A DNA stretch of 64,000 nucleotides from Bemisia tabaci. Taxonomy: Eukaryota > Arthropoda > Insecta > Hemiptera > Aleyrodidae. A program made the position numbers and the translations under genes. The notes under the pieces are model-generated. The model was not told where the DNA came from, made no database searches, and was given only the letters and a program-made list of their open reading frames with translations. Shown here piece after piece: positions 46,046-57,889 of the stretch. The stretch covers positions 48,010,985-48,074,984 of the forward strand of contig NC_092798.1 in NCBI RefSeq assembly GCF_918797505.1, written 5' to 3'. The stretch's first letter is position 1, and each line of letters opens with the position of its first letter.

Positions 46046-48059
46046 TATAAATGCAATTGTATTAAATATGTCTTGATTTTTTTATTTTAAACGTCTTTTC
46101 ATGCAAAGAAGCTTAACCATGTCCATGCTTTATTCATTCATGAATTGAAAGTAAGCAATCCACATCCCGAAAATCTACCGATTTGCCGTGAAAAATTGCA
46201 GAAACTTGATATATCAGGTCGATGTACCCACTCTTTGAATTTACCAATCGATTTAGTGAGTGCACGTATGTGAAAGTCAAAATGCTATAGTCATTTTGGG
46301 TGCATTCATTTTTCATGAAACAATTGTAAGTAATTTCAATCCCGAAAAACCATACATTTTCCGTATAAAATCGAAAAAATCAAAATATGTCGACTCCCTG
46401 ACGTGAAAATTAAATTCTACGTGTGAAAATACTTATGTATCGATATGCTGAACAGAATGCCCGCCTCTCCTCGTAATTTACAAACCGTTCCTATACTCAT
46501 CTCAAAATTTTTCTCAGAGCTTTGTGTTATTATCAGCTTCCATTTAAACCCCGGTTTGATGGCCGAATCGGCTGCCCAAAAAGCAAGCCATTTTTGAAGG
46601 GCTCTATGAGAAATTCGTGATATTATCAGCTCTCAGGAAATCACCCCATGGGTAAAATTGCTGGTATAAATTTTCGAGAGCTTAAAATAATCGTATTCAA
46701 GAAACTAAGGCATTAAACTATGGAGTCAATTTCGTTTTAATAATGTAACGGGATTTACTTGTCTTCAGGTCAAAACTCATACAAGGACGCCCCTTGCAAG
46801 AGGCTAATTTTTTGTAATTTCACTCAATTTTTTCTCCTTTTTATAATTGAATTGCTTGTCACATTCTGAGGTCAATCATATTAAATTGTAATTTATACAT
46901 TTCTTTTTTTTCCCCTTCATTTTATTTTTTGTTTGGAGAAGTTTTGTTGATTTCTTCGGATTTCGAATACTGTAACTTCTCTTCTATTTGGCCGATTTTT
47001 ATGAATGAGACCTCTTTTAATTCGTGTTTCAACGGAGAGTAAGGAAAAAATTGCTAAAAACTCGCGAAATAATTTTTTCGAAAATTGGGCGAATCCTAGC
47101 GTGACGGTGAAATGGTTAATGAAGCGTAAGTAATTGGGCGAGGAGCTGAGGATCCCGGCCTAGCTTGGCGACCGTCATTAGCTATTGTTCGTCGAGACGC
47201 CGACGCAGTGATCAGGAGCGTGGGGAAGAGAGGGGTAAGTGGATTCCTGTATGAGCCACGTTTAGCTAATGGTCTAATGAGTCTCGAGGCTCATCACAGA
47301 TTGCACTTACACAGATTGCACTGTATTTCTTAGTTTTAATAAGAAATAAAATATAATTCTGTAAAATTAGTAAATAAATACCAAGATAATTATTCAGGAT
47401 GTCAAAGACTGACTGAAAACTTTTTATTAACCTCATATGATAAAAATATTATTATCAGCTGACACTGACATTGTTGTCAGATGAACAGCACTATCAGAGC
47501 ACGGGTACCAACTTTTGAAAAGTATAACAGAGGTTTGGAGATCTGTCAAAGCAACGTTCTGAACAAAGCGGAGGAGTTAAATTCTCATTCCGAGAGTGCC
47601 GACCTGCTCAGCCATCCTCGAATCAATTCGCTTGATTCTGCTTATATATGCATATTTTAAATCAGCGCGTCGTACTCTTAGGCTTTTTTTAAGAAAACCA
47701 AGTAACGTAGACTCTTGGTATTCACTGCACATAAACTAGAGAGCCCCAGAATGAGAAACAACTTTAAATCATAATTATTGACGGATAAATAAACTTTTTA
47801 CACGCTTTGGAAAATCTCAGAAGTTCGCGGTAGTCACTTTTCGGTAAGGAACTAAGGGACTCGGTTATTGTATCGAGCAAGGTTCGAAACGATCGCAAAG
47901 GCGGTATACTACGTATACGCGCCAATTGACCACTTTTGCACAGATTAAGAGAGCTAATAGGATGGATTGCTCAATTCACCAAGAGTATGGTCGGAAAATT
48001 GGGCACATTGGTCAAAATGCTCTATAATGATACATTTCACTTCTTTTTCGCATTCGTGT
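46046..48059 (+). other. Intronic stretch without recognised gene
   Basis: Mostly unique AT-rich DNA. 47140-47240 is GC-richer (GAGCTGAGGATCCCGGCC, CGTCGAGACGCCGACGC) and ends near GAGGGGTAAGTGG, a donor-like site. 47253-47315 shares TGAGCCA..GAGGCTCATC..TTGCACTTAC with 52023-52080. Confidence 0.4.
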
Positions 48060-48284
48060 CACTGGAAAAAAAGTCGCTTGGATAGAGTCCAGACTCTTAA
48101 AAACATTGACAAGAAAAAATACTGTCGATTCAATCGGATTTTTGCTTAGATTGAGAACCAAGCCTCTTAATTTAAGCGGATTTCCCTTTGATTCAAGCAA
48201 AAATCCGATTGCATCAAGAGTATGTTTTCTTGTCATTGTTTTCAAGAGTCTGGACTCTAGATCCAAGCGACATTTTTTTTTCAC
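48060..48284. repeat. Family D foldback element, copy 2
   Basis: CACTGGAAAAAAAGTCGCTT at the left; the right end is mutated to TTTTTTTTCACATG. The internal GAGTCCAGACTC stem is intact. Confidence 0.8.
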
Positions 48285-48948
48285 ATGACCCTATAAAACG
48301 GCCTGGCCTGGTGTGGTAAATAATCCTTCACCTTACGGATTCCTTCCTCTCCGGATTTCCTCGGTTTCAACTTATGTTTTCTTGTCACCACATGCAAATG
48401 TTTGACGTTAAATATGAGAAAAATTTACCAATAGACATGTGTGATGTGTCAACTCAGCTCGACAGCAGGCGTTAGGATTTCTCTAGAAATGTTTTCATTG
48501 ACTCTTGAGACTATAACTTATTCACGCTGGCCGCGTGTTTACAAAAAGACGACTGTAAATAGAAACACAAATAACACGCAAAATAGGTTGAATTCGGGCT
48601 CGTGCTGAGTCACTTCGTGTTTTCTCCTAAAGCGAATATTCAACTCGTTTTTCAAGTGTAAATTTAGTGATGAGATCTTCTCCGCAGTGTAACTTACGCA
48701 AAGCGGGGAGGGGGTAATAGTTGGATACGCAACCCTCGCACTTGACGAATACGAAAAAAATTAAATTATTTAAGGCGCATATGCTTCGTTAGAAATAGAA
48801 ACCTCAGAACGAAAGCATAAAACTGAGTGTGATAATATAGATACGTTCTTACGGCGCGCTCATCCAACATTCGTGTTGGAAATCCCTGTTTGTTTGAACG
48901 TACGATCGAAAATGAAGATTCGAAAAGGACGTGAGCTTGTACAAGTGC
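48285..48948 (+). other. Intronic stretch without recognised feature
   Basis: No supported gene or repeat. Confidence 0.4.
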
Positions 48949-49158
48949 CACTGAAAAAGAAGGTGCTTGGTTCAAGCATGATAATTCTTGAATTTGCCGC
49001 CAAGAATTTGTTTTATCTTGATTTAAACTGAACTTTTCTTGATATAAGCCGAATAATTCTTGGGTTAAGCGAAAACGTAGTTTCTATTAAACAGCAAAAT
49101 TCTTGATTTAAGAAAAAATACTTCTTGGCGGCAAATTTAAGATTATTTTTTTTCAGTG
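48949..49158. repeat. Family D-like foldback element
   Basis: CACTGAAAAAGAAGGTGC ... TTTTTTTTCAGTG, with TTCTTGAATTTGCCGCCAAG pairing with CTTGGCGGCAAATTTAAG. Internal ATTCTTGATTTAAG motifs recur. Its right side directly adjoins the next composite palindrome. Confidence 0.7.
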
Positions 49159-50021
49159 AGGTTGATGTATATTTGTTTTCAAAATTTTACAATATTCCGA
49201 AGATAAAAGTTGAAATATATATATTTTTTCCTCAAAATTTTACAATATTCCAAGGATAAAGTAGGATCCTCGCCTTAAGAAACACAGTACCCTCTCAAAA
49301 AAAAAAAAAATTGAGCAATACTTCCTCTCGTTCGTGATAAAGGTTGAAATATGTTTTATTTTTTTTTCAAAATGTTACAATATTCCAAGGATAAAGCAGG
49401 ATCCTCACCTTAAGAAACACAACTATACAGAATGAAAAACAACTTAAGCAGCCAAAATACACATAATAAAAGAACAACTTAATTTGGAGAAAAAGCTAAG
49501 TTGTTCTTTAATTATGTGTATTTTGGCTGATTAAGTTGTTTATCATTCTGTATAGTCGTGTTTCTTAAGGCGAGGAGCCTGCTTTATCCTTGGAATACTG
49601 TAAAATTTTGAAAACAAAATAAAACATATTTCAACCTATATCACGAACGAGAAGAAGTATTGTTCAATTTTTTTTTTGAGAGAGATTTCTGTGTTTTTCA
49701 AGGCTAGGATCCTGATTTATTAATTCTTGGACTATTGTAAAATTTTGAAAAGAAAATAAATATATTTCAACTTATATCACGAACGAGAAAAAGTATCGTT
49801 CGATTTTTTTTTCAACATAGTACTGTGTTTTACAAGGCGAAGGATATTAATTTATCTTCGGAATATTGTAAAATTTTGAAAACAAATATATATCAACCTC
49901 CCTGAAAAAAAAAAAAAGGATCTTAAAATTGCCGCAAAGAAGTATGTTTTGTTAAATCAAGAATTTTTCAGCCTTTTCCCCCAAATTAAGTTGTTCTTTT
50001 ATTAAGAAACACAGTACCCTC
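49159..50021. repeat. Composite palindrome with repeated AATATTCCAAGGATAAAG modules
   Basis: A module containing ATTTTACAATATTCC, GGATAAAG, AGGATCCTC and CTTAAGAAACACA occurs twice on the left (49180-49420) and three times inverted on the right (49555-49900). It is centred on a tight stem (AAGAACAACTTAATTTGGAG against CTAAGTTGTTCTTTAATTAT) near 49490. Beyond 49905, TTGCCGCAAAGAAGTATG and GTTAAATCAAGAATTTTTCA repeat the neighbouring family D-like element. Confidence 0.75.

Positions 50022-50054
<33 letters not shown>
50022..50054 (+). repeat. Poly-A run
   Basis: About 33 consecutive A after ACAGTACCCTCC, a phrase also seen at 49287-49297. It is probably part of the composite element rather than an mRNA tail. 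Confidence 0.7.
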
Positions 50055-50056
<2 letters not shown>

Positions 50057-50099
50057 ATGACACAGATGGCGCAAGGTTTATTTCCTACAAATAAGTATC

Positions 50100-50345
50100 C
50101 ATGACGGAGACGAAATGTTACGTTGTGACGCGACTCAACTACGCGGACGGTGCGGTGCGCTGAGCGGTGGGCGCTGCGTCGCGACGCCGCGCCGCTCCGG
50201 GCGTCCCTCCCGCTCCGACCGATGTCGAGCCGCCTACTGCCCCAGTGGGCTCCCGGCCGACGCGATGCTGGTGGCGTCAACCGCCGCGCCGCGCGCCGCA
50301 TCGTCACCTCCCGTCGCACATGCCACATTGCATACATGCACATTT
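50100..50345. other. CpG-rich unique block in Tsp intron 1
   Basis: Very GC-rich (GCTGCGTCGCGACGCCGCGC, CGCGCCGCGCGCCGCATCG) with open frames in at least four of six phases, so no frame is preferred. No copies elsewhere in the window. Confidence 0.35.
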
Positions 50346-50536
50346 TTACATCATTCCATCGCTTTCCACAAAATTTCCAGTGGAAAGGGCCACTAGACAA
50401 AGTACAAGGTTAAGCATTCTGATACATGTTTTTTAACTAAAATTTAACGCTAAACACGTCCGTGCAAAGAAAATTACTAAAATTGACTCCAAGCCAAGAT
50501 ATTTCTTGACGCCGGAATACAATTCTTCCGCTCATG

Positions 50537-50782
50537 CACTGGAAAAAAAAAAAAAGAAACACATTGTATCTAGAGTCCAGACTTTTAAAACATCGACAAG
50601 AAAAAGTACTCTTGATTCAATTAGAATCTAGCTTAAATCAAGAACCAAGCCTCTTAATTGAAGCGGATTTCGTTTTGATTCAAACAAGAATCCGATTGAA
50701 TCATCAGTATTTTTTCTTGTCAATGTTTTCAAGAGTCTGGACTCTAGATCCAATGTGTTTTTTTTTTTTTTTTTTTCCAGTG
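50537..50782. repeat. Family D foldback element, copy 3
   Basis: CACTGGAAAAAAAAAAAAAG ... TTTTTTTTTTTTTTCCAGTG, with CTAGAGTCCAGACTTTTAAA and GAGTCTGGACTCTAGATCC. It ends in an expanded T run. Confidence 0.8.
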
Positions 50783-51594
50783 TGGAAACTCAATGGTCAA
50801 CGTGAGTCAAATCGCACACTAAATTTACCATGGCAGTCTCCAAGCTGTGAAAATATGGCAACCTCCCTATGGCTCAGCTATAACAAATGGTTTACTTTAA
50901 TGGGATATACCTATTTCAACGTAGCTTTACATTTTTCTGTAATTTTCATTGCGCAGATTAGCGCGATCCTTCCTTATACTGCTAAATGAATCACACCCAA
51001 TTGTTTACCGACGTTCCCATCCTTTTAGGAGCTAGGGCCTGATTTTTAAGGCTACTCAGCAACACCAGCTCATGATGTTAATATTTCAATTTTTAATTTT
51101 TTCTTTTGGCGAGCAGGCTCCTTTTTTCCAATAAACGATTGCATGCTCCTAATCATTTATATAAAACACTTGTATGAAAATTAAGAGAGCAATTTTAATG
51201 GATCCAATGAAAGGAAGACAATCGCTAACGACACTATGATAATTTCATCGGTAAACGAAGCATATTGTTGATCCAAAAGGGCCGTAATTTCACCGATCAC
51301 TTTCTCCGGCTGAAATTGGCACGCGAGTAAGCAACATTGTTGCTAGATATAGTTCTGAAAAATCTGCATATTTCCTATTCAAGCCAATGTAAAATATCCC
51401 ATATCACAAATACACAATCAATACACAATCTGGCAACCTTGGTAGGCAATTGCTAGAGGGATGTTTTTAACCTCACAAACTGTGTGCGAGCGTGCGCATT
51501 ACCACTCTCAACTATAATCTTTTCCAATTTTTTTTTGAAAAAACTCTTATTTTGCTCTATCGTTGAAGTTTGCAACAGGTCCAATCGACATCTA
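50783..51594 (+). other. Intronic stretch without recognised feature
   Basis: No supported gene or repeat. Confidence 0.4.
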
Positions 51595-51817
51595 CGTCTC
51601 GCTAAGTAAAAATGCCGTATAAGTCTTCAAGTGGAGCAAAATTTGCTTCCATAAAATGCGAATTCGCTGGAAAACTTGTGGATAATTTTCTCCCAAATTT
51701 TTACAGAATTTAATTTGCAATATTAGAGCTCCTAACTCCTCAAAAATTAACATTTCATCGGCGGGAGATTCGGCAACTCTCAGATTTTCATACGACGTTC
51801 TTCCTTTTACTATGACC
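51595..51817. repeat. Family G foldback element, degraded copy 5
   Basis: CGCTAAGTAAAAATGCCGTA ... TTTCATACGACGTTCTTCCT, with GATTCGGCAACTCTCAGA. The ends are partly lost. Confidence 0.6.
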
Positions 51818-52183
51818 ATTACTAATAACTTTTCTTTTTGCTCTACCTGAAGTTTGCAACGGGCCCGTAATTGTGCCGGAGAGTATGAGGCTACGTTAGG
51901 CATTAATGCATCAATCCTGCGATTGAATCAGGCTTCAAATTTAGACTTTCTTACTGGGAGGTGTAGCGCAGTGGAGCGGCCCTGCCATGTTTACGGACAA
52001 GAACCCTAAATGCATTTCCGTTGAGCCATGGTTAGCACATGCTCCCATGTGTTCTGAGGCTCATCCCAAACTGCACTTACGGCTCTCTTCCGTGTCACGG
52101 CTGAGCTCGAGGCTGTATCCGTGGGAGTAAGTAGCCGAGTCGGCGATTCTGCGCGTGCGCGTACGATCGCCCATCGTCGCAAG

Positions 52184-52415
52184 GAGGATCGAGTCGATGG
52201 GAAAGGTCGGACATGATTTAAAAACTTTAAAAGCGTAAATCTTCATTGATATGAAATTTTAATGGTTCATAAACAGTTTTATTGGTTTACTGGTAATATT
52301 TTCTTGACAAAGCACGCTTTGAAAATTAAAATTGTATTGAGATAAACGTAAAATGTTACAATTTTTGTCAAATATTTCATGTCTGACTTCTTCCACAGAT
52401 TCGTTCTACTGTGCG
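52184..52415. repeat. Family L foldback element, copy 3
   Basis: AGGATCGAGTCGATGGGAAA then GGTCGGACATGA; the right end is ATGTCTGACTTCTTCCACAG then TCTACTGTGCG. More diverged than the other copies. Confidence 0.6.
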
Positions 52416-53117
52416 TCAATGCACTTGCCGCGACTCCGCGCAGGCACGCACCGCACCAACGCACGTTGTCGTGCATAAATCGTCGTTTCTTCGACGAAGG
52501 AACGTAACTCCATTCCAAGGTTGCAAAACTGACTCAAACGGTCCAATTATTTCCAAAATTTGCTTGTGGAATTTTTCCTCAAAATTTTACTGATTTCTGC
52601 GTTAGGTCAGAAGAAAAATCAGTTAAATTTTCAGTTATGAATGCCTAAAATTATCCTGGTAAAACCGCAATCTTGAAGGGGTTTGGTAAAATTAAAACCA
52701 CTTGTTCAAAGAAAAACAAAGTCTCTGAGAAATTGGAGGGTTAGTGTTCAAAAGTTTCTCAGAAAATTTAGTTTTTTAATGGAAATTCGGCAACTTTCAA
52801 GAGCTCATGCGGTGTTCTCCTAAAAGACGGCGTGGTAAGAGCAAACAGAGTAAATTCACCGTTGGGTCGAATCACTGAATCTGTGAATCGAGCGGTGAAT
52901 CGAACGCAGCCTACGGGACGGGGAGTCGGAGACTCGAACGAGCGAGTAAGAATATAAACAATGCGCATTCCTCCACCTATTTACGGACATCGAGCTCACC
53001 TTAGTACCTTAGTTTCAAAAAAACACATTTGACTATAAACTATGGTACGACGTATCTAAATCGCTATGTCTTGTAATTTCTGCGGACTTTTTTTTTTAAA
53101 GAGACAAAAGAGCTTCA
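52416..53117 (+). other. Intronic stretch with a family G relic
   Basis: 52770-52830 (CGGCAACTTTCAAGAGCTCA then CGGTGTTCTCC) resembles one end of family G. No supported gene. Confidence 0.4.
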
Positions 53118-53338
53118 CACTGGAAAAAAGTCTCCAGGAGCCAAAGCCTAGAGTTAAAAAATTTGACCGAAAAAATACTCTTGATTAAATCGGATTTTTG
53201 CTAGAATCAAAAGAAAATTTACTCAAATCATGAGGCTTGGCTCTCGATTCAAGCAAAAATCCAATTGAATAAGATTATTTATCCTGTCAATTTTTTGAGT
53301 ATCTGGACTCCGGATCCAAGATACTTTTTTTCCCAGTG
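53118..53338. repeat. Family D foldback element, copy 4
   Basis: CACTGGAAAAAAGTCTCCAG ... AGATACTTTTTTTCCCAGTG, with TTGATTAAATCGGATTTTTG and CAAAAATCCAATTGAA inside. Confidence 0.75.
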
Positions 53339-53429
53339 AAATGCAATTTCCCTCCTTTTCCTCAGAGAACAAATTAAGAACATTTTATGGGTGTTATGTG
53401 AATTTTCCAATGAAAAATAAAGGATATCG

Positions 53430-53678
53430 CTGCTGTGTTAGGTAAAAACGTAATGCAAGCATTTGGACGTTGCCAAATTTCTCATAATGAAACGTTTATT
53501 TTAGGAAATATTTATCAAGATTCCTACTTTTTTGCAGGAATTTTTATTAAATTCGCAAATACATTTTTCTGAGGAACAAGAGAGGAAATGTTCACAAGTT
53601 TCTCAGGAAATTTGTATTTTTTAAAAGGAATTGAACAACATTCAATTGCTCATACGTCGTTTATCCTTAACACGGCAG
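53430..53678. repeat. Family G foldback element, copy 6
   Basis: CTGCTGTGTTAGGTAAAAAC and GTTTATCCTTAACACGGCAG, with GACGTTGCCAAATTTCTC inside. Confidence 0.7.
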
Positions 53679-54125
53679 AACAGAAAGTCTTTAACTGTGC
53701 AATTGGAGTTAAAACGTCTTCGCAAGTTCCACCCTCGAAATGTGCCGTGCATTAGAGGCAAAAGCCGTATGAACATGAACAATCAGAAGTTGCGAAATTT
53801 CTACTCATGAGGTACCAAATCCGTTAGAGAATGTACTTTCCTCGCATTGTTCGGAAAAAAATTTATTCAAAATGTAACATTGTGTGATTAGAAATTTCAA
53901 GAAACAAGATTCACTCTCTAAAATAATATTTTTCCGTCTTCTTTCTGTTCCGGACCACTAAACAAATCACACCTTGTAAAAACATCCTCCTGAAAACCGG
54001 GATGGCAAAATTTGCGGGCGAGTTGGTTGTTGGTCCGGCGCTGCAGGCCGAGTGGAACATATGGTGGTCGTTAATCATATGGTCCATTGTTTGACCCCAT
54101 AAAACGCGAGTTTGTCTGGACCATA

Positions 54126-54250
54126 TGGACGTAATCCTCCCAAACAGAACTATGTGCATTGAGACATGAGCCCTGAGATCCATAAGAATACATGCGTAAC
54201 AGGGCTCACGTCATGATGCCCATAGTTCCGTTTGACGAAAATACGTCCAT
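54126..54250. repeat. Family A MITE, copy 5
   Basis: TGGACGTAATCCTCCCAAAC ... TTTGACGAAAATACGTCCA, a 125-bp hairpin with GAGCCCTGAGATCC and CAGGGCTCACG. Confidence 0.8.
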
Positions 54251-54995
54251 GTGTTCGAACCCCAAGTGAAAGCGGCGCAGTCTGGTCGTCGAGGCGTACC
54301 TCGATTCACGCATGAGCCCCAGAAAGCGTTCATTGATATGTAAAACAGGGCTCACGTGGAGATTGAGTTACGCCTTTTCGTCAAAGGGGCGCCGTGGTGT
54401 GGCGCTCCGACGCGTCGTTTATATTCACACTCCATGCAAACTTCCAGCATCGCCACGCGTCGCGACGCGCAACCGATGCAAACGACGCTCACTTTTGTGG
54501 GCTCATGCACACTCGAGAAGGTGACGTCATCGAAGGGATTCTCCATTGAAACGTGTATCGATAGTGTCGAATTAGATTCACGCAATTCACAGATTCTTTG
54601 AATAATATCGATTGAGTTAAATCCATGGCTTACTTTAGTCAAGCACGTGGGCATCTACGGAGAAAAATACATTCGATTTTTTACGTAAGAGCGTGAGTCC
54701 ATCTAGACGTTTCAAAGTCATCACTGACGGTCATTTTTGCGCAGGTGTATTACTAACAAGAAATTCCTGGAAATCGTTTTAAACTTTGGTTCATCGTAGA
54801 GGGAAAAATCTGTAAAGCTTCTTCCAGGAAATAAATTATTATGGAACTAGTGACATGATTTTTCAGTTCATATTTTTCTTTAGTTTATACATGTTTTACC
54901 TTGTTTAAGATTTGAATCCGTTGATATCGCTTTTAATCATCGGCTTCTGATTCGGAAAACGAATATCAATAAGTGAAGGGAAAAAAAGAAGTCAG
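54251..54995 (+). other. Intronic stretch without recognised gene
   Basis: 54360-54530 is GC-richer with open frames on both strands, none recognised. 54300-54360 holds isolated family A words (ATGAGCCCCAG, AACAGGGCTCACG). No supported gene. Confidence 0.4.
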
Positions 54996-55168
54996 AATAG
55001 TTTTCTCTCTCCAGGGAATAGTTTTCGCTCCCAAGAAAAAAGTTTTCTCTCCCGAGGGAATAGTTTTCTCCCGAGGGAATAGATTTCTCTCCCAAGGGAA
55101 TAGTTTTATCTCCCGAGAGAATAGTTTACTCTCCCAAGAGAATACTTTTCTCTCCCGAGAGAAAATCG
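54996..55168 (+). repeat. Minisatellite, about 20-bp unit
   Basis: Variants of GGGAATAGTTTTCTCTCCCGA repeated about eight times. CTCTCGGGAGA-like half-units are self-complementary, so each unit can form a small stem. Confidence 0.85.
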
Positions 55169-55226
55169 TATACAGTGTTGTTCTCGCTTTGAAAGGTACA
55201 GCCAAGTACTACTTTTTAGATTTTTA

Positions 55227-55228
<2 letters not shown>

Positions 55229-55274
<46 letters not shown>
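55229..55274 (+). repeat. Poly-T run
   Basis: About 46 consecutive T residues. Length may be unreliable in the assembly. Confidence 0.8.
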
Positions 55275-55276
<2 letters not shown>

Positions 55277-55534
55277 CCAACTGAGGTAGGCTGACTTTTC
55301 AGCCAAAACGTTTTGGCGATACATACGTGAAAATTAGTCTTGTTACCTGCTGTGTAATTTGTTTTATTATTGTATAAATTTTCTGTGAAGCATCAATTTT
55401 ATTTCATATTTTAGTTAATGATGAAAATTTTTTCCAGAATTCCCCATAAAATAACCATAAAATACAACTCTCTATTGGTAACAATATTAATTAAGGAGAT
55501 GAATGGTTTTCAACTAGTTTTATACGGTTGTTTT

Positions 55535-55826
55535 CAATTCGCCTTCAGCTGCGTCCGCAGCAATTGTTGTTTCGAATATGTTGTGCGTGCTGATCTCAGC
55601 TCATTACATACTTGACTCTTCGAAGGCGTTTAATGTGCGAAAGTAGAGCACCCTATTGGAGAACAACAGAAGTGAGATTAATCCCTACTTCATTCGTTTT
55701 CCGACAGATTGCGCTACTTTCGCGAATAAAACGCCTTCAGAGAGTCGAGTATGTATTGATTTGAAATCAGTACGCACGACTTATCCGTAACAACAATTGC
55801 TGTAGACGCAGCAGAAGGCGAATTGT
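55535..55826. repeat. Foldback element upstream of Tsp exon 2
   Basis: CAATTCGCCTTCAGCTGCGT pairs with ACGCAGCAGAAGGCGAATTG. CATACTTGACTCTTCGAAGG and CGCCTTCAGAGAGTCGAGTA pair inward. About 292 bases. Confidence 0.75.
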
Positions 55827-55832
55827 TCAGTT

Positions 55833-56040
55833 CAGAGAGGTCGAACATGACATTTTAGACTAAAATACAAATGTTGATGTTAATTTCGTTGCAATTTAAA
55901 TTTCAAGGGGTGCTTTAAAACGAGAATTTGACCAAGAAATCAATAGGTCCACTGATAGAACCTCAAAATTATGTAGAAACGGAGTTATAAGCTTTTAAAG
56001 TGTCCAAATTTTGTCCAACCTCTCTTTTGGACTGCTGTGG
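55833..56040. repeat. Family L foldback element, copy 4
   Basis: AGAGAGGTCGAACATGACAT ... TGTCCAACCTCTCTTTTGGA, with AACCTCAAAATTATGTAGAA. It ends about 120 bases before Tsp exon 2; its left end is truncated at the neighbouring foldback. Confidence 0.65.
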
Positions 56041-56159
56041 GTCGGTTGGGAGCCACAGGTAAGTTGCCCACTGTGCGAGTTCCCAATTTGTTTTGCTAAG
56101 CATATGTGTGTTTGACCGGGTGCCAAAGGATAATGGGGTGTGCTTTGGTTTGTTTTCAG

Positions 56160-56330
56160 AGTCGAGCAAGGTGTTGGAAGCCGCGGTGGAGAGCGACGAG
56201 ATGATAATTAGCTTCAACCACATCAAGCCGCGAAAAAGACTCCGCGGAGATGTCGAGACTCTATTCTCGGTCGAGTTCCCCGGCTCGCTCCATAAGTTCG
56301 AGATCCAGCTGGACCGGAGAGCCAAACAAG
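56160..56330 (+). CDS. Thrombospondin, exon 2 (start of laminin-G-like N-terminal domain)
   Basis: 57 codons, phase 1 at both ends (TTGTTTTCAG|AG ... CAAG|GTACAG). The protein reads ESSKVLEAAVESDEMIISFN then HIKPRKRLRGDVETLFSVEF then PGSLHKFEIQLDRRAKQ. The RGDVETLFS..FP...KFEIQLDR pattern is what I know of the TSPN (laminin-G-like) domain of thrombospondins. In this family it sits at the N terminus, ahead of the coiled coil, EGF, type-3 repeats and C-terminal lectin-like domain. Here the RGD triplet is visible, though in TSPN it usually forms part of an RGxLxS strand rather than an integrin motif. Thrombospondins are secreted matrix proteins; in insects they function at muscle-tendon junctions. 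Confidence 0.65.
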
Positions 56331-56497
56331 GTACAGCCTACTCACTCCATGCCCACTCTTCTTCTTCCTCTGACTCTGCTGCCCGTCCTAATAAAAACCG
56401 CCTCTTGGCACTGCTAACGATTTGACAACATTGTTTTTCCTCCATTTAAACCTATGAAAATACATCGATTCTCGGAGAAACCAGGAGCTCCGACACA

Positions 56498-56663
56498 GTG
56501 GCGTGGCGTGTTTTACGATATATCGATTGATCTGCCATTTAAATCTATGGAAAAGGATCGATTATGAAGGTGTTCGCAACGAACACCTTCATAATCCATT
56601 TTTTTCTATGGCTTCAAATGGAGAAATATCGAAAATCGATCCTTCACGCCATGCCACTGCTCC
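56498..56663. repeat. Family B foldback element, copy 5
   Basis: CAGTGGCGTGGCGTGTTTTA ... TTCACGCCATGCCACTG. The central AAGGTGTTCGCAACGAACAC is a near-perfect palindrome. Confidence 0.8.
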
Positions 56664-57889
56664 GACAAAAATCGATTATTCTACACAAGTTTGAATGGAA
56701 GAAAACCAATGATGCCAAATTGCTAGATCCGCCGCTGAGCGCCGTTAGAGCTTTCAGGCACTGTCAAGTACTCTTCGATAAAATACGAATTTATTGGGAA
56801 AGTTGTGGATACTTTTCTTCGATTTTTTCAGACAGTTTTGTTCGCAATTTTAACGAAAAAGTCTGAGAATCTCAACGAAAAATATGCGTAGCTTCCGCTA
56901 CGAAAGCGCCTTTAATGTATGTGCGTAGCAATCATATAGCAAATCATATCGATCTATTTCAGTCTCATTAACAGGTGTGTGCTCAAAAAGCTCTGTTAAA
57001 ATTACTTTCGAGTCAATAGTTCGTAAATACTTTATAGCCCTAAAACTTTCCTATGCTCCCTCTCTTTACATCTTAAACGCTTTTTCGAGACTTTGAACGG
57101 TTCCATTCATACGCAGCAGCGCGTGAGATTGAAGGAAGCAACTATTCGTGCTCCGGAGATGTGCTCATTGCCTATTCGAAAACTTGCAGGCGTTTCGTAG
57201 GTGGCTTCGAGAAGAGTACGAGTGCTACTTGTTTTAATTGAGCTAATCGTCGAGTCAGAGGCACAGGCATCACCAAAAAGCTCGATCAGAAATAAAATCT
57301 GACTCTCATTATGTCATCATTTTACTTGTAACTCTAATCCCCACATTTCTTTTAATGCCAAGAAACTTATACTTGCGCTGTTTTTTTCAAGCCTGATATA
57401 ATGAACGGGGCCTGTTTTTCCATTAAAACGCCAGAGAAGAGGTAGAGATATCCTTAAAAGTACTCTCAAATCAAACGAGGCTAAACATAGTCATGAGAGG
57501 ATTAGCCAATTTTCTCCTGCTGTTCTATTGCAGTCACGATTCTACTTTTCTCGTTTTGAACGAACACTTTCCTCGTCATTTGCGTGGTACATATTTCCAT
57601 GCCGTGACCAATGAAATGCAGTTTAGCGCCGTCAATAAAAACATAGTAATACCATTCATAAATATTTAACGCCAAGCTCGTTCCTATCTTTAATCGCCAC
57701 ACAGGTTGATTTTATTTCATTCTGTCGGAGTCCTTAAATGTCCATCAATGGATGGAGGGCGTATTTTTACTGAGCAGCACAAGGCAATAAATTTTCCGAG
57801 CATGATGTCATCAATGGAGACGATATTTGATTCATGTATTTGTTTCTTTTCTTTTTGTTGGACGAAATAGTGAAACTGTCGCAGGCAAA

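Larger units (their letters stand above)
29983..56159 (+). other. Tsp intron 1 (26.2 kb)
   Basis: Bounded by GTGAGT and TTTGTTTTCAG, phase 1. It holds most of the repeats and palindromes of the window. The extent is inferred from the in-phase join of exons 1 and 2; an unrecognised small exon inside cannot be excluded. Confidence 0.5.

Noticed and set aside
50002..50436. Genes in the 50.1-50.4 kb GC-rich block
   Set aside because: Several mutually overlapping frames on both strands, Arg/Ala-rich, none recognisable.
51958..52000. A-box-like TAGCGCAGTGGA as a SINE
   Set aside because: No B box at the right distance, so unsupported.
54996..55168. CRISPR-like or protein-coding repeat
   Set aside because: 20-bp units without spacers; the encoded repeats are low-complexity. 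Minisatellite.
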